Source of the DNA: Aeromicrobium sp.
GTDB lineage: Bacteria > Actinomycetota > Actinomycetes > Propionibacteriales > Nocardioidaceae
DNA length: 32,128 nt
Assembly: GCA_025965435.1 (NCBI GenBank)
Contig: JAOPWZ010000117.1
Coordinates: forward strand, 1 to 32,128
Reading direction: 5' to 3'
The notes under the pieces are model-generated. The model saw only the letters and a list, made by a program, of their open reading frames with translations. It did not search any database and had not been told where the DNA came from. Position 1 is the first letter of the stretch; every line of letters begins with the position of its first letter. Below are positions 25,092 through 32,128 of the stretch, in pieces. Both the position numbers and the translations under genes were made by a program.

Positions 25092-25156
25092 TTTTCCACA
25101 AGGCCGTCCCAACCCTCGAGTTGGCATTCACACCTTGTGGACAATCATGTGGACAT
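25092..25156. promoter_or_regulatory. DnaA boxes upstream of dnaA
   Basis: TTTTCCACA (25092-25100, plus) and TGTGGACAT (25148-25156, minus-strand box) each differ by one base from the actinobacterial box TTGTCCACA. TGTGGACAA (25136-25144) is a perfect box on the minus strand. The rest of the 351-bp rpmH-dnaA gap holds the two divergent promoters; I see nothing else in it. Confidence 0.75.
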
Positions 25157-25171
25157 GTCGGGAGGCATTGC

Positions 25172-26635
<1,464 letters not shown>

Positions 26636-27056
26636 ACCGTGGATGGCCTCGGCGGAGCATCCGCTCCCGGGCCATGCACAGCTGGGGATGGCACTGTGGG
26701 AAAGCCGAGCGAATCCGTGGACATCAGCACCCAGCGTGTGAACTCCATGTGAACGCAGCGCCGACATCCACAGGAACGTGTAGTTTCACGCCCGCCGGCC
26801 GCACAGGTTGTCCACCGGACGATTTACTGCGGTTGCAGTCTCGAACCGGGTTGTCCACCGAATCCACAGACGCTACTACAACTACTACTCTTCTATTCAT
26901 CGACAGCTCCCGCCGAAGTGACATCGCCCCCTGTGTGTGGACAACATGGGGCCACCCGTCGGCCGCGCCACCCGCACTTCCCCTGGCTACCTACCGCCCC
27001 TCCTGCCGTGGCAGGATTCATCCCGACGGATCCCGTCCTCGGAAAGGCCCCATCAC
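26636..27056. other. oriC: Chromosomal replication origin oriC
   Basis: This is the gene-free dnaA-dnaN interval, 421 bp. It contains a perfect DnaA box TGTGGACAA (26936-26944, minus), two one-mismatch boxes TTGTCCACC (26808-26816 and 26851-26859), and weaker ones (26695-26703, 26716-26724, 26764-26772, 26860-26868). An AT-richer unwinding segment lies at 26873-26900. A frame open across part of this interval has no coding character. Confidence 0.93.
26851..26900 (+). promoter_or_regulatory. Basal unwinding module: DnaA boxes, GC spacer and DnaA-trios
   Basis: TTGTCCACC (26851-26859) and GAATCCACA (26860-26868) are followed by GACG and then CTA CTA CAA CTA CTA CTC TTC from 26873. The complementary strand reads 3'-GAT GAT GTT GAT GAT GAG AAG-5', the DnaA-trio pattern that guides DnaA onto single-stranded DNA. 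The order box, GC stretch, trios, AT-rich DNA matches the conserved bacterial oriC unwinding core. Confidence 0.75.
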
Positions 27057-28199
27057 GTGAAGTTCCGTATCGATCGCGACACCCTCGCTGACGCTGTCGC
27101 ATGGACTGCGCGAAGCCTGCCCAACCGCCCGAGCGTCCCGGTGCTCGCCGGCCTCCTGGTCGAGACGGCCGCTGACGGACTCACCCTGTCGGGCTTCGAC
27201 TACGAGACCTCGACGCGTGCGACGCTTCCCGCCGAGGTCAGCGCCGACGGACGAGCGCTCGTTTCGGGCCGGTTGCTCGCCGAGATCGTGAAGTCGCTGC
27301 CGGCCAAGCCGGTCGACGTGTCCCTCGAGGGCACCAAGGTCCAGGTCGTGTGCGGCAGCGCCCGTTTCAGCCTGCAGACCATGCCGGTCGAGGAGTACCC
27401 GCAGCTGCCCGAGATGCCGACGGCCACCGGCACCGTCAAGTCCGAGGACTTCTCGGTCGCCGTCGCCCAGGCCAGCGCGGCCGCGGGACGCGACGAGATG
27501 CTGCCGCTGCTCACCGGCGTGCGGCTCGAGCTCGAGGGCTCGACCATCTCCCTCATGGCAACGGATCGTTTCCGCGCCAGCCTGCGTGACCTGCAGTGGT
27601 ACCCCGAGGCCAGCGACCTGTCCGCCAACGCCCTGGTGCCGGCCCGCGTGCTCAACGAGACGGCCCGTTCGCTGACCGGCGGCGGCGACGTGACGATCGC
27701 GGTGTCATCCGGCGATGCCGGCGACGGACTCATCGGATTCGAGGGAGTCGTCGGCAACGGCACGCGGCGCACCACCACGCGCCTGCTCGAGGGTGACTTC
27801 CCCCGTGTCCGCCAGCTCTTCCAGGCCCAGGCCGAGACCGTGGCCTACGTCGAGACGCAGGCCTTCGTCTCCTCGGTCAAGCGCGTCGCGCTGGTCGCCG
27901 AGCGCAACACCCCGGTCCGCCTGACGTTCTCCGACGGGCAGCTGCTGCTCGAAGCCGGCAGCGGCGAAGAGGCCCAGGCGTCCGAGTCCATCGAGGCGAC
28001 GATCAACGGGGCCGACATCTCCATCGGCTTCAACCCGACCTACCTGCTCGAGGGACTCGCGGTGATGTCCGATCCGGTCGTCCACCTGTCCTTCACGCAG
28101 CACACCAAGCCTGCAGCCATCTCGGGTGTCCGGGAGATCGGCGCCGATCCCGACGTCGCCTTCCGGTACCTGATCATGCCTGTCCGCTTGCAGAACTGA
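27057..28199 (+). CDS. dnaN: DNA polymerase III beta subunit (sliding clamp)
   Basis: The 380-residue ring-forming clamp tethers polymerase III. It opens MKFRIDRDTLADAVAWTARSL and contains LAGLLVETAADGLTLSGFDYETS, the middle-domain EEYPQLPEMP, and the C-terminal YLLEGL...PAAISGV...YLIMPVRLQN, all family marks for three clamp domains. The start is a GTG at 27057 with GGAAAGG about 10 bases upstream. Any promoter must lie within oriC; I could not pick one out with confidence. Confidence 0.96.
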   Translation: MKFRIDRDTLADAVAWTARSLPNRPSVPVLAGLLVETAADGLTLSGFDYETSTRATLPAEVSADGRALVSGRLLAEIVKSLPAKPVDVSLEGTKVQVVCGSARFSLQTMPVEEYPQLPEMPTATGTVKSEDFSVAVAQASAAAGRDEMLPLLTGVRLELEGSTISLMATDRFRASLRDLQWYPEASDLSANALVPARVLNETARSLTGGGDVTIAVSSGDAGDGLIGFEGVVGNGTRRTTTRLLEGDFPRVRQLFQAQAETVAYVETQAFVSSVKRVALVAERNTPVRLTFSDGQLLLEAGSGEEAQASESIEATINGADISIGFNPTYLLEGLAVMSDPVVHLSFTQHTKPAAISGVREIGADPDVAFRYLIMPVRLQN

Positions 28200-28239
28200 C
28201 CGTCCGTCACCGACGGTCGACATCAACAGGGAGAGCGAC

Positions 28240-29145
28240 ATGCACATCGGACTCGTGGGACTGGGCAAGATGGGCGGGAACATGCGTACCCGCCTGCGCA
28301 AGGGCGGCATCACCGTCGTCGGCTACGACCGCAATCCCGAGGTCACCGACGTCGACTCGCTGGCCGAGCTCGTCGAGCAGCTGCCGGCTCCGCGCGTCGT
28401 GTGGGTCATGGTGCCGTCCGGCGACATCACCCGGGCGACCGTGAGCGATCTGCTCGAGCTGCTCGACGAGGGCGATGTGATCGTCGACGGCGGCAACTCG
28501 CGCTGGACCGATGACGAGAAGCATGCGGTCCTCGCTGCCGAGAAGAGCATCGGCTACGTCGACTGCGGTGTCAGTGGTGGCGTCTGGGGTCTTGAGAACG
28601 GCTACGCGCTGATGGCCGGCGGCACCGCCGAGGACATCGCCAAGGTCCAGCCGGCCTTCGACGCCCTCAAGCCGGAGGGCGAGTCGGGGTTCGTCCACGC
28701 CGGGCGGGTCGGCGCCGGCCACTTCTCCAAGATGGTCCACAACGGCATCGAGTACGCCATGATGCAGGCCTACGCCGAGGGCTACGAGCTGCTCGAGAAG
28801 GTCGACATGGTCGACAACGTCACCGCGGTCTTCGACTCCTGGCGCGAGGGCACCGTCGTCCGCTCGTGGCTCCTCGACCTGCTGGTCAAGGCACTCGAGG
28901 ACGATCCGGGCCTGTCGAAGATCCGCGGCTACGCCGAGGACTCCGGCGAGGGACGCTGGACGGTCGAGGCCGCTATCGACAACGCCGTGCCGATACACAC
29001 CATCGCCGCCTCGCTGTTCGCGCGCTTCACCTCGCGCCAGGACGAGTCGCCCGCGATGCAGGCCGTCGCGGCGATGCGCCAGCAGTTCGGCGGCCACGCG
29101 GTCCAGGCAGCGGCTGAGGCGGGTCACGACCCCAAGGACGCCTGA
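28240..29145 (+). CDS. gnd: 6-phosphogluconate dehydrogenase, short (decarboxylating) form
   Basis: This 301-residue enzyme should oxidise and decarboxylate 6-phosphogluconate to ribulose 5-phosphate in the pentose phosphate pathway. The dinucleotide-binding GLVGLGKMGGNM is at 4-15, substrate-binding VSGGVWGLENGY at 111-122, and catalytic KMVHNGIEY at 164-172 (Lys164). It is the about 300-residue single-lobe class, not the about 470-residue E. coli type. Asp30 after the second strand (GYDRNPE) hints at NAD use, but this is inference. GGGAGAG precedes the ATG. A gnd gene between dnaN and recF is a recurring actinobacterial arrangement. Confidence 0.93.
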   Translation: MHIGLVGLGKMGGNMRTRLRKGGITVVGYDRNPEVTDVDSLAELVEQLPAPRVVWVMVPSGDITRATVSDLLELLDEGDVIVDGGNSRWTDDEKHAVLAAEKSIGYVDCGVSGGVWGLENGYALMAGGTAEDIAKVQPAFDALKPEGESGFVHAGRVGAGHFSKMVHNGIEYAMMQAYAEGYELLEKVDMVDNVTAVFDSWREGTVVRSWLLDLLVKALEDDPGLSKIRGYAEDSGEGRWTVEAAIDNAVPIHTIAASLFARFTSRQDESPAMQAVAAMRQQFGGHAVQAAAEAGHDPKDA

Positions 29146-29165
29146 GTCTTGGAGGTGACGCCGTC

Positions 29166-30290
29166 GTGCACGTCAGCAAGCTGACCCTGCACGACTTCCG
29201 GTCGTACTCGAAGGTCGAGATCGAGCTCGAGCCCGGCGCCACCGCGTTCATCGGTGCCAACGGCCAGGGCAAGACCAATCTCGTCGAGGCGATCGACTAC
29301 CTCTCCCGCCTCGACTCGCACCGCGTCTCCAACGACGCACCGCTGGTCAAGGCGGGCGCCGACCAGGCGATCGTCCGGGCCGATGTCGTCAAGGGTGACC
29401 GCACCGCGCTGCTCGAGCTCGAGATCACCCCGGGCCGCGCCAACCGGGCTCGCATCAACCGTGGCGCGCTGCCCCGGACCCGCGACCTGGTCGGTGTGCT
29501 GCGCACCGTGATCTTCTCGCCCGAGGATCTCGCCCTCGTGAAGGGCGATCCGTCCGACCGGCGCAAGTTCCTCGACTCCCTGCTGGTGCTCCGCACCCCA
29601 CGGCTGGGAGGGGTCAAGGCCGACTACGACCGTGTGCTCAAGCAGCGCAACACGCTGCTGAAGTCGGCCCGGGGACGCCGCAACGTCGAGATCGTGACCC
29701 TCGACATCTGGGACGAGAACCTCGCGCGCACCGGCGCCGAGCTGATCGCGGCGCGACTCGTGCTGCTCGACGCCCTCGCACCCCACCTCCGTGACGCGTA
29801 CCGGCGGGTCGCGGCCGCGTCGGCACCCGACCGCCGCGACGTCACCGCGATCTACCGCTCGTCGGTTCCTTTCGAGGCCGACGAGCGCGACCAGTCCGTC
29901 ATCGAGCGGCTGCTGCTCGAGGAGATCGCGCGACGTCGCGGCGACGAGGTCGACCGAGGTATCAGCCTGGTCGGCCCGCACCGCGACGAGGTCGTGCTGA
30001 CGATCGGCGACCTGCCGGCCAAGGGCTATGCGAGCCACGGCGAGTCGTGGTCGTTCGCGCTCGCCCTGAAGCTGGCGTCGTTCGAGCTGTTGCGAGACGA
30101 TGACGATGACCCCGTGCTGATCCTCGACGATGTCTTCGCCGAGCTCGACCAAGGCCGGCGCCAGCAGCTCGCCGAGCTGGTCGGCGATGCGGAGCAGGTG
30201 CTGGTCACGGCGGCCGTGGCCGACGACGTGCCGGACGGGTTGAAGGGTCACCGGTTCCGGGTTGCAGGGGGTGAGGTCAGCCGTGAGTGA
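29166..30290 (+). CDS. recF: DNA repair/recombination protein RecF
   Basis: The 374-residue ABC/SMC-like ATPase loads RecA at gapped DNA together with RecO and RecR. It opens HVSKLTLHDFRSY, has Walker A GANGQGKT (30-37), the QRNTLLK segment, the family marker GPHRDEV, the signature region SHGESWSFALALKLA and Walker B VLILDDVFAELD (around Asp321-Asp322). GGAGGTGA 8 bases upstream supports the GTG start. The stop overlaps the DUF721 start by 8 bp. Confidence 0.96.
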   Translation: MHVSKLTLHDFRSYSKVEIELEPGATAFIGANGQGKTNLVEAIDYLSRLDSHRVSNDAPLVKAGADQAIVRADVVKGDRTALLELEITPGRANRARINRGALPRTRDLVGVLRTVIFSPEDLALVKGDPSDRRKFLDSLLVLRTPRLGGVKADYDRVLKQRNTLLKSARGRRNVEIVTLDIWDENLARTGAELIAARLVLLDALAPHLRDAYRRVAAASAPDRRDVTAIYRSSVPFEADERDQSVIERLLLEEIARRRGDEVDRGISLVGPHRDEVVLTIGDLPAKGYASHGESWSFALALKLASFELLRDDDDDPVLILDDVFAELDQGRRQQLAELVGDAEQVLVTAAVADDVPDGLKGHRFRVAGGEVSRE

Positions 30291-30774
30291 CGACGACCAC
30301 CTCGACCTGGCCCGGCAGATCGCCAAGTCCTATCGCGGCAAGGGGGCCCCGGGTTTCCCCAGTGGCCCCGGCCCCAAGAAACGCACCCGGCCCGTCCGGC
30401 CCGCCCGAGGCAAGAACGAGGACCCCAGCACGATCGGCGACCTGCTCGGTGAGGTCGTCAAGAACCAGGGCTGGACCGAGAAGCTCGACGACCAGCGCAT
30501 CTTCACGGACTGGGCGCGCATCCTCGGCGCCGAAGTGGCCCAGCACGCCGAGATCGAGGGCTTCGAGGACGCGATCGTGCACGTCCGGGCCAGCTCGACA
30601 GCCTGGGCGACCCAGCTCAAGCTGCTCGCTCCGCGCATCGTGGCCAAGCTCAACGACGCCCTGGGTGACGGGACGGTGACCCGCATCGAGGTGCGCGGAC
30701 CCCAAGCGCCGTCATGGAAGAACGGGCCGAGGTCCATCCGCGGCGCGCGAGGTCCCCGCGACACTTACGGCTGA
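30283..30774 (+). CDS. DUF721 (DciA-like) protein between recF and gyrB
   Basis: The protein has 163 residues from the GTG at 30283 (a GGGGGTGAGG stretch lies about 8 bases upstream). A basic, Pro-rich N-terminus (RGKGAPGFPSGPGPKKRTRP) is followed by the DUF721 core: IGDLLGEVVKNQGWTEKL, FTDWARILGAEVAQHAEI, VHVRASSTAWATQLKLLAPRIVAKLND. It is the counterpart of mycobacterial Rv0004 at the same position. DUF721 includes DciA, a replicative-helicase loader/operator in bacteria lacking DnaC/DnaI, so helicase loading at the nearby origin is the likely role. Confidence 0.9.
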   Translation: MSDDDHLDLARQIAKSYRGKGAPGFPSGPGPKKRTRPVRPARGKNEDPSTIGDLLGEVVKNQGWTEKLDDQRIFTDWARILGAEVAQHAEIEGFEDAIVHVRASSTAWATQLKLLAPRIVAKLNDALGDGTVTRIEVRGPQAPSWKNGPRSIRGARGPRDTYG

Positions 30775-30794
30775 CGGCTCCTTCGTCGCCGCCC

Positions 30795-30833
30795 CCGCGG
30801 TTCGTTCCTCACCGCGGCCGTGCTTCGCACGGC
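30795..30833. terminator. Paired hairpins after the DUF721 gene
   Basis: CCGCGGT-N9-ACCGCGG (30795-30817) is followed at once by GCCGTGC-TTC-GCACGGC (30817-30833), both perfect 7-bp stems. They lie in the 200-bp gap between the convergent DUF721 and PAP2 genes and probably terminate one or both. The remainder of the gap has only the parS-like site. Confidence 0.5.
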
Positions 30834-30928
30834 AGCCTGCCTTCGCTCGCTGCGCTCGCTCGGCCCACGGTTGCGTCGCCCCAGCGGTTCGCGGTGCCTG
30901 CCGTCGCCCGTGCTTGCGTCGGATGCTT

Positions 30929-30944
30929 GGTTTCACATGAAACG
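30929..30944. promoter_or_regulatory. parS-like site 3 (degenerate)
   Basis: GGTTTCACATGAAACG keeps GTTTCAC and TGAAAC half sites, but the centre is CACATG instead of CACGTG and both end bases differ from the consensus. It lies 4 kb beyond oriC on the side opposite the other two sites. Confidence 0.7.
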
Positions 30945-30974
30945 TTCGCTGGTTCGGTTGTTCGATTGTTCGGG

Positions 30975-31769
30975 TCATTCGGCTGGGGAGGCGGCGGCGG
31001 TCAGCACGACGAACAGGGCTGTCGCTGCGGTGACGGCGCCGAGGACCAGGCCGCTCTGCCAGAAGCCGTCCCAGCCGAGGACGGGACGTACCCCGATGGC
31101 GATCAGCACGAGCATCGCCGCAGCGCACCCCGCGACGGCCGCGAAGACGGTGCCGACGACGGGCGCTGCGGGTCCGCGGAGCACCAAGGCCACCAGGCCG
31201 GTCCAGATCAGGCTGACCGCGAGCGCTGCGACGACGTCGGCGGGCCGGTGCCAACCGGCGACGATCGTCGACGCCCCCGTCAGTGTCGTGGCGAATCCGC
31301 CCGCGAGGGCCAGCACCGGCTTCCAGAGCCTGGGCGCCACGATCAACGACGCACCCACGGCGCTGGCCACGACCGTGGTGTGACCGCTCGGCAGGCTGTT
31401 GAGCGTCCCGAGATCGAAGTCGGGGCGGTCCAGCACCGCATGCTTGAGCAGCTGGGTCGTGATGTTCGCGCCGGCGATCACGGCCAAGGCACCTGCTGCC
31501 AGCGCGACCCTGCCGCGCAGCACCGCCACGACGGCGCACCCGACCACGACCGCCACGATGGCGCCGATGCCGACGTAGCCGAGCAGGCTCAGCACCGCGA
31601 GCCGCGTGTCACGCCCACCGGTCACCGTCTCCATCGCCGACTGGTCCCACGACTGTCCGCGCCGGGATTGCAGGGCGACCCGGACCAGGACGGCCAGCGT
31701 CAGCACACCGGTCAGGGCGGCGACGATCGCCGGCGTGACCGTCTCGCGACGTGATCCCGTGGTGGTCAT
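30975..31769 (-). CDS. PAP2-family membrane phosphatase-like protein
   Basis: This 264-residue polytopic protein has about six hydrophobic segments. The phosphatidic-acid-phosphatase motifs are KHAVLDRPD (109-117), PSGHTT (127-132) and STIVAGWHRPADV (167-179). The motif-3 Arg of the usual SR-x5-H-x3-D is Thr168, while His130, His174 and Asp178 are kept. Many actinobacterial members show this form. It probably dephosphorylates a lipid phosphate or diphosphate on the outer membrane face. The ATG at 31769 directly follows GGAGGG with almost no spacing, so the exact start is uncertain. Inserted between DUF721 and gyrB in the opposite orientation, it breaks the usual run towards gyrB. Confidence 0.82.
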   Translation of the reverse strand: MTTTGSRRETVTPAIVAALTGVLTLAVLVRVALQSRRGQSWDQSAMETVTGGRDTRLAVLSLLGYVGIGAIVAVVVGCAVVAVLRGRVALAAGALAVIAGANITTQLLKHAVLDRPDFDLGTLNSLPSGHTTVVASAVGASLIVAPRLWKPVLALAGGFATTLTGASTIVAGWHRPADVVAALAVSLIWTGLVALVLRGPAAPVVGTVFAAVAGCAAAMLVLIAIGVRPVLGWDGFWQSGLVLGAVTAATALFVVLTAAASPAE

Positions 31770-31985
31770 CCCTCCACGATGCCCGACGCGTCCTCGTGAC
31801 AACCGGTCTCCTGGAATGCATTCAACCGCCAGGACGATCTGGCGAGTGCTCGGCTGAACTGGGAGATGTTCCCGGGTCTTCTGTGTCGTCACAGGTGCCG
31901 TTATGTGGCTCTGGTGGGCACCCTGGCGACACGACTCGCCGTCCGACACCGCAGGCCAAGTCGTCAGACGCACAGAATGGCCCTC

Positions 31986-32128
<143 letters not shown>

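Noticed and set aside
24770-25171. A 134-codon N-terminal extension of dnaA
   Set aside because: It would include the rpmH start region, the rpmH and dnaA promoters and DnaA boxes. DnaA domain I begins properly at the ATG at 25172, which has a strong ribosome site.
30834-30928. A possible second degenerate copy of the 30790-30830 sequence
   Set aside because: Similarity (CGTCGCCCC-GCGGTTCG against the earlier stretch) is patchy and expected by chance in such GC-rich DNA.

Overview
The window is a high-G+C actinobacterial chromosome segment carrying the replication origin. The order rpmH - dnaA - oriC - dnaN - gnd - recF - DUF721 - gyrB on one side, and rnpA, yidD, yidC, jag, rsmG, parA, parB, trxA, trxB, murJ and cca on the other, is the conserved actinobacterial origin neighbourhood. 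A gnd gene between dnaN and recF, the visibly GC-rich codon use, GTG/TTG starts and leaderless promoters fit the order Propionibacteriales; I lean towards a Nocardioidaceae/Aeromicrobium-like organism. That placement is inference from gene order and protein style, not a database match.

Left arm (1-11.4 kb), accessory/metabolic: the 3' end of inositol-3-phosphate synthase; a secreted M1 metallopeptidase; a TetR regulator divergent from a tightly overlapped operon of two branched-chain-type ABC ATPases, a long-chain-type acyl-CoA synthetase, two permeases and a lipoprotein binding protein. The ligase sits inside the transporter operon with ATGA overlaps on both sides, which suggests uptake and CoA activation of a carboxylic acid rather than amino acid transport. 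A DUF808 membrane protein follows on the opposite strand. Two hairpin repeats of one family lie just beyond the stop codons of ino1 and of livK/DUF808.

Middle (11.4-20 kb): the CCA-adding enzyme diverges, by apparently leaderless promoters, from a DUF6049-type secreted/membrane protein, the lipid II flippase MurJ, and a membrane pseudokinase that in mycobacteria is fused to MurJ. trxB-trxA follow, preceded by a textbook SigR/SigH-type oxidative-stress promoter. A 385-bp gap full of inverted repeats separates trxA from the convergent parB.

Origin region (20-32 kb): on the minus strand, rpmH-rnpA-yidD-yidC-jag-rsmG-parA-parB form a compact series with many overlaps (ribosome and tRNA maturation, membrane insertion, 16S methylation, chromosome segregation). 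On the plus strand are dnaA, oriC with DnaA boxes and a DnaA-trio run, dnaN, gnd, recF, a DUF721 protein, a convergent PAP2 phosphatase, and the start of gyrB. Three parS-like sites flank the origin, one of them inside the rsmG coding sequence. Most of the window is conserved core genome. The points most worth a second look are the repeat/gene-tail duplications, the transporter-ligase operon with its operator-like palindromes, the stand-alone pseudokinase, and an AT-rich patch inside dnaA whose core motif recurs next to parB.
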